The translations under genes and the position numbers were made by a program. Under the pieces are notes generated by a model, which saw only the letters and a list, made by a program, of their open reading frames with translations, was not told the DNA's origin and did not search any database. Shown piece by piece: positions 13,567 to 21,766 of a stretch of DNA of 37,505 nt (position 1 is the first letter of the stretch; each line of letters begins with the position of its first letter). Source of the stretch: JAKSPM01 sp964450645. Its GTDB lineage: Bacteria; Bacillota; Clostridia; Oscillospirales; Oscillospiraceae. The stretch is taken from contig CAYVEB010000017.1 in NCBI GenBank assembly GCA_964450645.1, positions 1-37,505 of the forward strand. The letters are read 5' to 3'.

Positions 13567-14068
13567 CGCTCTGGGCAGAAAGAACCGGCAACTATTTCTT
13601 GCAGTTTTGGGAAGCCTGTCGTTGGGTACTATTGGCGCCGGAGTTGTACGTAAAGTTCCGCATAGTACTACTTTGGCATTACGCCGCGCCAGTTTTTGAT
13701 GATTTGTCCCCAAATCCAGAGTTGATACAAAATTGGATACCTCACGCAGCTGGATGGCGTCCCGCAGGGTGATTGATGGCCAGGGGGCTGTTTCATTTCC
13801 ATGAGAATTTGAATGTGTGCAGTCCCGTAGGGAGGAATACCCACAGCGCCATGGGAAAAAACTTCAGGCAAGACAAGATTCCATGGCGGAACAGATGAAA
13901 AGGATCACCGTTGCCGCTGTTTGCGTTCGCGGGAAGGTGCGGGAATCAGGGGATGAGAAAATCCCGTCACTTTTTAAAAAGGACTTGTATATGCGTGATA
14001 TTTATTCCACAGAAGAATCCATGTCTGCGTTATCGCCTGCCGTGACGGGGTAAAAAGGAGCATAGAAC
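13567..14068. other. Intergenic stretch without a supported gene
   Basis: About 500 bp between the rubredoxin terminator and the macrodomain gene. Open frames on both strands are short, lack ribosome sites and show no recognisable motif. An AT-rich part around 13970-14010 probably holds the macrodomain promoter, but no convincing hexamer pair was found. The mixed composition suggests decayed DNA. Confidence 0.4.
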
Positions 14069-14869
14069 ATGAATCATGATGAGCAGCGCGTGTATTTAAT
14101 AAAAGAATTACTGAAAGAAGATGATCGCTATCAGCATATTGGGATTCCTGACGATAAACACGAGCAGAGAGACTTGCTTCGCAGCTTGATGAATGTGCGT
14201 ATGCCCCGCCCTATCAGCCAAGCGTTTTTGAAAGTTCAAGATGAATACCTGAGCGCGGAACGGGACAATGCGGGAATTGTTGACGGTGATCAACTTCCGG
14301 CGCTACGCAGTGACAACCGGCTCGTTTTGTGGCAAGGCGACATCACGACTCTAAAAGTAGACGCGATTGTCAATGCGGCAAACAGCGCATTGCGGGGCTG
14401 TTTCCACCCGCTCCATTCCTGTATCGACAACATCATACACACAAAGAGCGGGATTCAGCTGCGCCTTTTGTGCGATGACATCATGAACCGGCAAGGCCAT
14501 GAAGAACCCACAGGCGGGGCAAAAATCACTCCGGCATTTAATCTTCCGAGCAAATATATCCTGCATACTGTGGGGCCAATCATAAGCCACCATGTATCAA
14601 AGAGGGACTGCGAGCTGCTTGCCTCCTGTTACCGCTCCTGTCTGAGCTTAGCGGCTGCAAACGGCTGCCAGAGCATCGCGTTGTGTTGCATATCCACGGG
14701 AGAATTTCATTTTCCAAATGAGAAAGCCGCAAAGATCGCTGTGGCCGCTGTAAAAAAGTTTTTGCAGGAAGACACAAGAATCGAGCGGGTAATTTTCAAT
14801 GTGTTTCAGAATGAGGATTTGCAAATTTATCGCAGGCTCTTGGGGGAAAACCAATGTTCGATCATGTAA
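14069..14869 (+). CDS. Zinc-type macrodomain protein-ADP-ribose hydrolase
   Basis: A 266-aa cytosolic protein. Residues 1-80 form a helical N-terminal extension and 84-260 the macrodomain. ADP-ribose-binding pieces are WQGDIT (88-93), VDAIVNAAN (97-105), GGAKIT (149-154) and CISTGEFHFP (207-216). The insertion GCFHPLHSCIDNIIH (110-124) is the zinc-binding signature of the subclass linked to SirTM sirtuins in staphylococci and streptococci. There the enzyme removes mono-ADP-ribose from proteins. AAGGAG lies upstream of the ATG. It overlaps the sirtuin gene by 16 nt, so the pair is coupled as writer and eraser. Confidence 0.93.
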   Translation: MNHDEQRVYLIKELLKEDDRYQHIGIPDDKHEQRDLLRSLMNVRMPRPISQAFLKVQDEYLSAERDNAGIVDGDQLPALRSDNRLVLWQGDITTLKVDAIVNAANSALRGCFHPLHSCIDNIIHTKSGIQLRLLCDDIMNRQGHEEPTGGAKITPAFNLPSKYILHTVGPIISHHVSKRDCELLASCYRSCLSLAAANGCQSIALCCISTGEFHFPNEKAAKIAVAAVKKFLQEDTRIERVIFNVFQNEDLQIYRRLLGENQCSIM

Positions 14870-15708
14870 AACAACAAACAGCGCAAATCAGGAAACTTTC
14901 CAATGCCATACGAGAGGCTGACGCCGTCGTGATCGGCGCGGGGGCGGGGTTATCCACCTCGGCGGGCTTTGTCTATACCGGGGAACGGTTCCAGCAATAC
15001 TTTTCCGACTTTGCCGCCAAATATGGCTTCCGGGATATGTACTCCGGCGGGTTCTATCCATACTCCGCGCCGGAAGAGCATTGGGCGTACTGGAGCCGGT
15101 ATATCTTCATCAACCGCTATATGGACCCGCCGGGGCCGGTCTATGACAATCTTCTGCGGCTTGTGGAGAATAAAGATTATTTTGTCGTCACCACGAATGT
15201 GGATCACTGTTTTCAGAAAGCGGGTTTTGAGAAAAAGCGGCTGTTCTATACGCAGGGTGACTATGGACTGTTTCAATGTTCAGAGCCTTGCTGTCAAGAG
15301 ACTTTTGATAATGAGGCCTTGATCCGCCGGATGATAGAACGGCAAAAGGATATGCGCATCCCCTCCGAGTTGCTGCCTGTCTGTCCCCACTGCGGAAAGC
15401 CAATGACCATGAATCTCCGCTCCGATGACAAATTCGTGGAGGACGAAGGGTGGCACCGAGCCGCGGAGCGATATGAAACCTTTCTGCGGACAAGAAAAGG
15501 CCAGCGTGTTTTATTTCTGGAGCTTGGCGTCGGCTACAACACCCCGGTCATCATCAAATATCCATTTTGGCGGATGACAGCACAAAATCCCAAAGCTACT
15601 TATGCCTGCTTAAACGATGGCGAGGCCGTCTGTCCTAAAGAAATTGCCAAGCAGTCCATTTGTGTTGACAGTGATATCGGTGCTGTCTTACATGAACTGC
15701 TAAGATAA
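14854..15708 (+). CDS. Class M sirtuin (SirTM), protein ADP-ribosyltransferase
   Basis: A 284-aa NAD-dependent enzyme. The sirtuin NAD motif GAGAGLSTSAG is at residues 28-38 and TTNVDHCF at 113-120. The catalytic His of canonical sirtuins is replaced: the segment reads FYTQGDYG (131-138) with a Gln, as in SirTM. A zinc-ribbon is formed by CSEPC (142-146) and CPHC (177-180). SirTMs studied so far transfer ADP-ribose to a lipoylated GcvH-like carrier rather than deacetylating. GGGGGA precedes the ATG, which lies inside the macrodomain gene. The usual partners GcvH-L and LplA2 are not in this window, so the substrate here is open. Confidence 0.92.
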   Translation: MFDHVKQQTAQIRKLSNAIREADAVVIGAGAGLSTSAGFVYTGERFQQYFSDFAAKYGFRDMYSGGFYPYSAPEEHWAYWSRYIFINRYMDPPGPVYDNLLRLVENKDYFVVTTNVDHCFQKAGFEKKRLFYTQGDYGLFQCSEPCCQETFDNEALIRRMIERQKDMRIPSELLPVCPHCGKPMTMNLRSDDKFVEDEGWHRAAERYETFLRTRKGQRVLFLELGVGYNTPVIIKYPFWRMTAQNPKATYACLNDGEAVCPKEIAKQSICVDSDIGAVLHELLR

Positions 15709-15729
15709 AACTATATTTTCTCTCGACTT

Positions 15730-15767
15730 AAAGCCGTTTATTCTGTTGAGGAGTAAACGGCTTTTTT
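15730..15767 (+). terminator. Intrinsic terminator after the SirTM gene
   Basis: AAAGCCGTTTA (15730-15740) pairs perfectly with TAAACGGCTTT (15754-15764), followed by TTT. It closes the macrodomain-sirtuin unit 22 bp after its stop. Confidence 0.9.
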
Positions 15768-15833
15768 GTTCTCATACATAGCCGTCGCGTCGCCGCAAAC
15801 TGCGCAGCATTCGCTGCGGCTCCTTTTCCAGAA

Positions 15834-16103
15834 ATGGCAAAGCTCCTCGGCAAGGGCAGGTTTGCAGTCGGCTCTCTTACCTGCAAGCCGCAGGGCGAAC
15901 CGACATTTGTGCCGATCACGGGCAAGCGTCCGGTGATGCATGCGACAGCAGAAGATTTCAAAAAAATGAAGCAGGACAATCCTAAGCAGACCGTTCCGGG
16001 CGCGGTAACGGGAGAATCGTATTCGATTTCCATCCGGACAAAGAAACCTGCTTGTCCTGCAGCAGATATTTTATGCCAAGTATTTGACCGCTTACCTGTT
16101 TAG
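15834..16103 (+). pseudogene. Remnant of an unrecognised gene
   Basis: An 89-codon open frame starting MAKLLGKGRFAVGSLTCK with a plausible protein composition (TGKRPVMHATAEDFKKMK) but no ribosome site before it. It has no clear end of its own: the last part overlaps a different remnant in another frame. It probably represents an internal fragment of a larger accessory or mobile-element gene. The family was not recognised. Confidence 0.35.
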
Positions 16104-16389
16104 CACGACGTCTTCCTTCGGCCGGACGGATTATTCGGCGGTGCCGCCGGACGTCACAGGCCCGACCATCGCCGTTTACGCCTACGCCCGCGAGGCGTCG
16201 GTGTATGTTTCGGGCATCATGCTCACCAAGGGCGAAAACGGTTCACAAATGGACGCCGCCGAACAAGATTTACACCGAGGAGATTAAGACCGACCGCCGG
16301 GCATCGAGGTATCCAGCACGAAATCCTCCGAGTGGACGGTCGTCACAAACACGGAGTTTTCCGGCTATTATAGTCTTCCCACAGGCTGA
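16054..16389 (+). pseudogene. Frameshifted gene remnant overlapping the 3' end of aroQ
   Basis: Protein-like text runs through three frames. VLQQIFYAKYLTAYLFSTTS and then FGRTDYSAVPPDVTGPTIAVY, up to about 16255, is in one frame. NKIYTEEIKTDRR follows in the second. GIEVSSTKSSEWTVVTNTEF and SGYYSLPTG end at TGA 16389 in the third. At least two indels are needed. The beta-rich composition suggests a surface or structural protein, but I do not recognise it. Its last 22 bp run opposite the aroQ 3' end, so the insertion or deletion that left it may have reshaped the aroQ C terminus. Confidence 0.45.
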
Positions 16390-16835
16390 TTTTCTTGCTG
16401 ATTCGATTGCAGATGCTGCCGGAGAATGTCGATCGCCTCCAGGTAGCCGGCGAAATGTTTGCCGGTGACGGTTGCGATGCAGGCCGGCGAGATATAGGAG
16501 TGACGCCGGAACGGCTCGCGGGTTTGAATGTCGGACAGATGGACCTCCACTGTGGGGATACGGACGGCCTTGAGCGCGTCTAAGATGGCAACGCTGGTGT
16601 GGGTGTAGGCGGCGGGATTGAGAATTAGACCGTCGTAAACGCCGTATGCCGCCTGAATCTTGTCCACCAGGCACCCTTCGTGGTTAGACTGGTAGAAGTC
16701 CACTTGGATGTTCCCCGGCGCGCAGTAGGCGCGCACCATGGCCTCCAGATCCGCAAGGGTCCGCGCACCATAGATATCCGGCTCCCGCAGGCCCAGAAGG
16801 TTCAGATTGGGGCCGTTGAGAATCAGCAGCTTCAT
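16368..16835 (-). CDS. aroQ: Type II 3-dehydroquinate dehydratase
   Basis: Dodecameric enzyme converting 3-dehydroquinate to 3-dehydroshikimate, step 3 of the shikimate pathway. The N-terminal LILNGPNLNLLGLREPDIYG block carries the catalytic Tyr, and SNHEG, LNPAAYTHTS and EVHLSDI are all present. The length from ATG 16835 is 155 aa, a little longer than usual (about 145-150), with a polar tail QQENQPVGRL. The start overlaps the aroE/K stop as ATGA and follows AGGAGG. It is the last gene of the aro operon. No terminator is visible; the 3' end runs into an antisense gene remnant. Confidence 0.97.
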   Translation of the reverse strand: MKLLILNGPNLNLLGLREPDIYGARTLADLEAMVRAYCAPGNIQVDFYQSNHEGCLVDKIQAAYGVYDGLILNPAAYTHTSVAILDALKAVRIPTVEVHLSDIQTREPFRRHSYISPACIATVTGKHFAGYLEAIDILRQHLQSNQQENQPVGRL

Positions 16836-18055
16836 AGACAATAATCCTCCTGAATCATGCAAGCGGTGGCTTTGGAATCGGCGTTATAATAGGTACGATC
16901 GCTCCAGGCGGTATACAGCGGCATCCGGGCGCGCAGCAGCGCGTCCACGCCGTCGCGCTGAGAGACGGGACGTCCCTCGGTGTTCTGCAGGCGGTCGCGG
17001 TCACAGTCCAAAAACAAAACGACGCCGTTTTGCCGCAGCAAATCGAGGTTCTCCGGCCGCACCACCACGCCGCCGCCGGTGGCGACGATCTGGCCGCTTT
17101 CTTTGCAGACCTCCGCGAGGATCCGCGTTTCCACGGTACGAAACGCGGGTTCACCGAATTTTGTAAAATAAGCGGGAATGTCCATGCCGGTCGCCTGGAC
17201 GATGCGCTGGTCGATGTCGGTGACAGGCCTGCCCGTGCGCGCGCCCAGTTCCCGCGCCACGGTGGTCTTGCCGCAGCCGGGCATTCCAATGAGAAAGATA
17301 TTGCGGGTCTTCCCGGCGATGGCGCGCAGAACGGCTTTTCGCTTGCTTGGTTCCACGGGCGATTTGAGAAAGCGCTCGCTGGCGCATGCGGCCTGGCAGA
17401 CCAACATGGGCAGCCCGTTCCGCGCGGGGATGCCCAGGCGTTGGGCCTGCAGCAGCAGGGCGGTTTTCGCCGGATTGTAGATCAGATCGAGTACTAACTG
17501 GCAATGGGGAAGTCTGCGCAGATCCAGGGGCGAGGAACCGTTGTCCGGATACATGCCCACCGGCGTGGCGTTGACGAGCAGCGCGCAATCGGCGTGGTGG
17601 TCGAGATTTTCATAGTTGTCCGCGCCACGGCGCGAGATGACGACGGGACGAATCCCCCTGTCCCGCAGCACCGCGCAGACCGTCTTTGACGCGCCGCCGC
17701 TCCCCAGCACCAGCGCCTTTTCCCCGGAGAGGGCGGCGCCGTCTTCGCCCAAAAGATCGGCAAAGCCGTCGTAATCCGTGTTGTCGCCCAGCCAGCCGCC
17801 GTCCTCTAAACGGACGAGCGTATTGACGCTGCCGATCGCCGCGGCGCTTGGGGTCAGACGGCTGCAAAAGGGGATAACCGCCTGCTTATAGGGAATTGTG
17901 ACGTTAAGACCGTCGCAGGACGTGGTTTTAAGAAAGTCCTCCAACGCATCCGGGCTCAGCGGAAAGAGCCGATAGGCGTCGTTGCCGAGCATTTGGTGGA
18001 TGGCGGGCGAAAAACTGTGGGCCAGAGGTTGGCCGATCAGACCAAACTCACCCAT
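16832..18055 (-). CDS. aroE-aroK: Bifunctional shikimate dehydrogenase / shikimate kinase (AroE-AroK fusion)
   Basis: A 407-aa fusion of pathway steps 4 and 5. Residues 1-235 are shikimate dehydrogenase: SFSPAIH, NVTIPYK (51-57, catalytic Lys57), GDNTDYDGF (90-98) and the NADPH loop GSGGAS (118-123). Residues 245-407 are shikimate kinase: P-loop GMPGCGKTT (257-265), shikimate-binding DID (280-282), GGG (327-329) and the lid Arg in EGRPVS. No stop or frame change separates the halves. ATG 18055 is chosen over ATG 18061 because GGGAGG is correctly spaced only for 18055. It overlaps the chorismate mutase gene by 8 nt. Both active sites look complete, so substrate passes directly from one domain to the next in the pathway. 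Confidence 0.95.
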   Translation of the reverse strand: MGEFGLIGQPLAHSFSPAIHQMLGNDAYRLFPLSPDALEDFLKTTSCDGLNVTIPYKQAVIPFCSRLTPSAAAIGSVNTLVRLEDGGWLGDNTDYDGFADLLGEDGAALSGEKALVLGSGGASKTVCAVLRDRGIRPVVISRRGADNYENLDHHADCALLVNATPVGMYPDNGSSPLDLRRLPHCQLVLDLIYNPAKTALLLQAQRLGIPARNGLPMLVCQAACASERFLKSPVEPSKRKAVLRAIAGKTRNIFLIGMPGCGKTTVARELGARTGRPVTDIDQRIVQATGMDIPAYFTKFGEPAFRTVETRILAEVCKESGQIVATGGGVVVRPENLDLLRQNGVVLFLDCDRDRLQNTEGRPVSQRDGVDALLRARMPLYTAWSDRTYYNADSKATACMIQEDYCL

Positions 18056-18338
18056 GGTCATCCTCCCGCGGCGCTTGGGAGAGAAGCCGGGATTGCGAGG
18101 CCCGGCTCAGCTCAAACAGGAGGGAGAACAGCGCCCGCGCCGCCTGCGCCAGCTCCGGCCCTGCCTGTTCGGTCAACCGCGCCAGCTTCTCCTGTTCGCG
18201 CTGGGGATCGTATATGGGCAGATGCCGCGCCCGTTTCACCTGGGCGACCTGCTCTATGGTTTCCATCCGGCGCGCCAGCAGCGCCAAGAACTGGCTGTCG
18301 ATGTCGTCTAAGACGAGACGCAATTCTTGCAGTTCCAT
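18048..18338 (-). CDS. Monofunctional chorismate mutase (AroQ class)
   Basis: A 96-aa all-helical chorismate mutase converting chorismate to prephenate, the entry to Phe and Tyr. Family residues are visible: the N-terminal LRLVLDDIDSQFLALLARR helix with active-site Arg, the QVKRAR Lys/Arg, and the DPQREQE segment. No prephenate dehydratase or dehydrogenase domain is attached. AAGGTG precedes the ATG. It lies 9 nt after aroC inside the aro operon, which extends the operon past chorismate toward aromatic amino acids. Confidence 0.9.
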   Translation of the reverse strand: MELQELRLVLDDIDSQFLALLARRMETIEQVAQVKRARHLPIYDPQREQEKLARLTEQAGPELAQAARALFSLLFELSRASQSRLLSQAPREDDHG

Positions 18339-18347
18339 AGTGACACC

Positions 18348-19436
18348 TTACTTTTTATAATTTTCCGCCTGCCATAGGTCGCAGATTGCCAGCGCGGCGG
18401 CGGCCTCCACGCAGGGGACGGCGCGCGGGACAATGCAGGGGTCGTGGCGGCCCTGGATGCGCAGAACCTCCCGCTCACCGGTGGACAGGCGCACGGTTTG
18501 CTGCGGACGGGCAATCGAGGGCGTCGGCTTGACCGCCACATGGAACAGCACCGGCATCCCGGTGCTGATGCCGCCCAGAATTCCGCCGTGGCGGTTGGTT
18601 TCGGTGACGACCGCGTCCCCGCGCTTTCGAAACGCGTCGTTGTTTTCGCTACCCCGCAGGGTCGCGGCCGCGAAGCCGTTGCCAAATTCGATTCCCTTGA
18701 CGGCGGGGATGGCAAAAATCGCGGCGGAAATGCGGTTTTCCAGCCCGCCAAACATTGGGTCGCCCAAGCCAGCGGGCAGACCGGTTACGGCGCACTCAAT
18801 TATGCCGCCGACGGAATCCCCGTCGGCCTTTGCCGATAAAATTGCTTCGGACATCGCGCGCGCCTTCGAGGACTCCAGCACGGGCAAGGGATTGCGCAAA
18901 ACTGTGGCGAAATCGGCCGTGTTGACGGCGACCGGGTCAAAGGGCCGGTCGAAGACGTTGGCAATCTGGGCGATATGCGCGCCGATGTGGACGCCCTTCG
19001 CCTGCAGAATTTGCAGGCAGATCCCGCCGGCAATGCACAGGGGCAGCGTCAGGCGGCCGGAGAAATGCCCGCCGCCGCAGACGTCCTGCGCGCCGTGGAA
19101 CTTTGCCTGGGCAGGAAAGTCCGCGTGACCGGGACGCGGCAGATCCGCGAAAGGGAAATACTCGCCAGGGCGCGCGTCGGTATTATGCACGATGGCACAC
19201 AGCGGCGCGCCGCACAGCCGCCCGTTCACCAGGCCGGATAAAAAGACCGGTACGTCGGCCTCCTGCCGGGCGGAGGACAGCGGCCCGCCCGGCGCGCGGC
19301 GGCGCAAAAAGGCGCGCAAAGCGTCCTCGTCGACGGGGAATCCGGCGGGCAGACCGTCAATCACCACGCCGACGGCGGGCGCGTGGGATTGGCCAAATAT
19401 GGAGACACGGATGTAATTGCCAAAAACAGAGCCCAT
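18348..19436 (-). CDS. aroC: Chorismate synthase
   Basis: FMN-dependent enzyme that removes phosphate from EPSP to make chorismate, step 7. The N-terminal GNYIRVSIFGQSHAPAVG, the central GDSVGGIIE and RGSENND, and C-terminal GGILGGISTG and HDPCIVPRAVP blocks are all diagnostic. The 362-aa length is typical. GGGAGGG lies 5 nt before the ATG. It is 12 nt downstream of aroA in the operon. Confidence 0.98.
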   Translation of the reverse strand: MGSVFGNYIRVSIFGQSHAPAVGVVIDGLPAGFPVDEDALRAFLRRRAPGGPLSSARQEADVPVFLSGLVNGRLCGAPLCAIVHNTDARPGEYFPFADLPRPGHADFPAQAKFHGAQDVCGGGHFSGRLTLPLCIAGGICLQILQAKGVHIGAHIAQIANVFDRPFDPVAVNTADFATVLRNPLPVLESSKARAMSEAILSAKADGDSVGGIIECAVTGLPAGLGDPMFGGLENRISAAIFAIPAVKGIEFGNGFAAATLRGSENNDAFRKRGDAVVTETNRHGGILGGISTGMPVLFHVAVKPTPSIARPQQTVRLSTGEREVLRIQGRHDPCIVPRAVPCVEAAAALAICDLWQAENYKK

Positions 19437-19448
19437 AAGCGCCCTCCC

Positions 19449-20708
19449 TTAATCATCAATTATGATGCCGCCTAACGCGGCAAAATCGTGGAAGAAACTG
19501 GGATAGGATTTCCGAACGGCCTCCGCGCCCCGAAGGGTGACCGGCCGCGTACAAAGAACCGAAGCGGTCGCGGCGAGCATGACGACGCGGTGGTCGTTGC
19601 AGCCGTCCACCGTACCGCCCGCAAGCGGCGCGCCGCCGAAGATGCGAAGGGTATCCGTGTCCGCTTCAGCGCGGCCGCCCAGCGCCCGGATGGCCCGGCA
19701 GATGGCGGCGACGCGGTCGCTCTCCTTCAGGCGCAGACGGCGGACGCGCGCAATTTCTGTGACCCCGTTTGCGGCGGCTGCCGCCACGGCGATAGCGGGG
19801 ATCAGATCCGGAATTTGCGCCGCATCCAGGCGTATGCCGTGCAGCGGTGCGGGACGGGCAGTGACACAATCCTCTTTACAGGTCACCTGCGCGCCCATCT
19901 GGGACAAAATTTCGCAGATTGCACGGTCGCCCTGGGCGCTCTCGCGCCGCAGCCCGGTCAAGGTGACGCCGCCGCCCCGGCACGCCCCGGCGCACAGCCA
20001 AACAGCCGCGCTGGACCAGTCGCCCTCAGGAACCGCCACGGCGGGCGGCGCATAGGTCTGGCCGCCCGGAATGAAAAAACCGGAATCTGTCGTCTCCACG
20101 CGAATTGCGCAAGCGTGCAGCGCGTCCAAGGTCATCCGCACATAGCCGCGGGAGACAAGATCCCCCGTGACGGTGATTTGGCTGCCGCCCTGCAGCAGGG
20201 GCAACGCGAAGAGCAGTCCGGAGAGGAACTGGGAGGAGACGTCTGCCGCAAGCGTATAGCGCCCGGCGGTCAGCTGCCCGGAAATTTGCCCCGCGCCGAC
20301 CGTGACACCGTGGGCACGCAGCGCGTCCCAAAGGGGCCGCATTGGGCGCCGCGCGAGAGAGCCGGAGAGGCGGAACGAGGCGGATTTCCCCAACGCGGCG
20401 GCGACAGGGGCTAAAAACCGATACGTCGAGCCGCTTTCGCCGCAATCGAGCGCCACCGGGGCGCCGCTTGGAATCTGGGAGAAGCCGACCGGCGTGATCG
20501 TGCAGATATCGCCGTCTTGCCGGATCTTTGCGCCAAGCGCCTGTAGGCACCGGGCGGTGGCGGCCAAATCCGCGGCGTCCAGCCGACAGACGAGGCGGGT
20601 TGGACGGTCAGCCAGGGCGGCGCAGAGAAGCAGCCTGTGCACATGGGATTTGGAAACAATGGCCCTCAGCTGCCCCGAGAGGGGCGCGGGCTGAATCTGC
20701 AGCGTCAT
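19449..20708 (-). CDS. aroA: 3-phosphoshikimate 1-carboxyvinyltransferase (EPSP synthase)
   Basis: Two-domain enzyme joining PEP to shikimate 3-phosphate, step 6. Recognisable pieces are SKSHVHRLLLCAALAD near the N terminus (catalytic Lys), DCGESGSTYRFL, SSQFLSGLLFALPLL, IPDLIPAIAV with the catalytic Asp and LRLKESDR near the C terminus. The length from ATG 20708 is 419 aa. That ATG overlaps the aroB stop as ATGA, which fits the operon; an in-frame GTG at 20717 is the alternative. The PEP-site segment reads ESGSTYRFL, not the usual SGTT/GNAGT form, so its glyphosate response cannot be guessed. Confidence 0.96.
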   Translation of the reverse strand: MTLQIQPAPLSGQLRAIVSKSHVHRLLLCAALADRPTRLVCRLDAADLAATARCLQALGAKIRQDGDICTITPVGFSQIPSGAPVALDCGESGSTYRFLAPVAAALGKSASFRLSGSLARRPMRPLWDALRAHGVTVGAGQISGQLTAGRYTLAADVSSQFLSGLLFALPLLQGGSQITVTGDLVSRGYVRMTLDALHACAIRVETTDSGFFIPGGQTYAPPAVAVPEGDWSSAAVWLCAGACRGGGVTLTGLRRESAQGDRAICEILSQMGAQVTCKEDCVTARPAPLHGIRLDAAQIPDLIPAIAVAAAAANGVTEIARVRRLRLKESDRVAAICRAIRALGGRAEADTDTLRIFGGAPLAGGTVDGCNDHRVVMLAATASVLCTRPVTLRGAEAVRKSYPSFFHDFAALGGIIIDD

Positions 20709-21760
20709 AGCGCGCACTCAAGCCCCAGGGCCAGCAGATCGCGCACTTGGCTCAAGGGTACCGGAGTCAGCTGGCAGCGGCCAAATTCCCTGGGAATCAC
20801 AAGGGTAATGGTGTCGGCGGAGCGTTTTTTGTCGGAGAGTACGGCGGCATACAGAGCGTCAAGCCCGTATTCCGTGGCCGTGGGCAGGCCGCACGTCCGC
20901 AGCGCCTGTTGCAGCTGCGGCAGGCAGGATGGGTCGCACAGGCCCTTTTTAACAGCTGCGCGCATGATCAGCACCATGCCGATGGCAACCGCGCTGCCGT
21001 GCGGAACTGTGTAGGCGCTGACCTGCTCGATGGCATGGCCGAAGGTGTGGCCGAAATTCAGCAGCTTCCGCTGCCCGGTCTCCCGCTCGTCGGCGCAGAC
21101 CAGGTCGCGCTTGATCGCAACGCAGCGGGAAATGACGCCGTCCCAGCCTTGGCCGCCTTGCAGCCGCCTGAGAAGATCCGGGGCCTGCAAAACCGCGTAT
21201 TTAATGACCTCCGCCTGCCCGTTGGCCCATTCGCACGGGGGAAGGGTCTGAAGGGTATCGGTGTCGCACAGAACAAACTCTGGCTGGTAGAACGCGCCCA
21301 CCAGATTTTTCCCGGCAGGCAAATCGATGGCGACCTTTCCCCCAACGGAGGAATCGACCGCGGCGAGCAGCGTGGTGGGCAGCTGCACGAAGCGCATCCC
21401 GCGCATATAGAGCGCCGCCGCCAGACCCGCCAGATCTCCGACGACGCCGCCGCCCAGGGCGACGACGGCGTCCGACCGGTTAAACCGCAGTCCGGCCAGC
21501 CGTTCCAGCAGGGCGAATAAGGTGCGCTGATTTTTGGAAGGTTCCCCCGCGGGGAAGACAAACGTATGCGCCGTCAGCCCGGCCTGGGCAAGACTGGCGA
21601 GCAGCGGCTTTGTGTAGAGCGCGTCCACGTGGCTGTCGGTGACAACCATCACGGAGCCGATCCCAAGCGTACGCAAATAGGCCCCAGTCTGTGGCAGCAG
21701 CCTGGAGCCGATGCGTACCGAATATGTTTTTGAAGGCGTTTGTATCAAAATAGTATTCAT
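20705..21760 (-). CDS. aroB: 3-dehydroquinate synthase
   Basis: NAD- and metal-dependent enzyme that cyclises DAHP to 3-dehydroquinate, step 2. FPAGEPSKNQRT, the NAD-binding GGGVVGDLAG, the QLPTTLLAAVDSSVGGKVAID block and the metal-ligand segments FGHTFGHAIE are present. The length of 351 aa is normal. The ATG at 21760 has only a weak GGAA ribosome site and lies 6 nt after aroF, so it may rely on coupling. Confidence 0.98.
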   Translation of the reverse strand: MNTILIQTPSKTYSVRIGSRLLPQTGAYLRTLGIGSVMVVTDSHVDALYTKPLLASLAQAGLTAHTFVFPAGEPSKNQRTLFALLERLAGLRFNRSDAVVALGGGVVGDLAGLAAALYMRGMRFVQLPTTLLAAVDSSVGGKVAIDLPAGKNLVGAFYQPEFVLCDTDTLQTLPPCEWANGQAEVIKYAVLQAPDLLRRLQGGQGWDGVISRCVAIKRDLVCADERETGQRKLLNFGHTFGHAIEQVSAYTVPHGSAVAIGMVLIMRAAVKKGLCDPSCLPQLQQALRTCGLPTATEYGLDALYAAVLSDKKRSADTITLVIPREFGRCQLTPVPLSQVRDLLALGLECAL

Positions 21761-21766
21761 AGCAAT

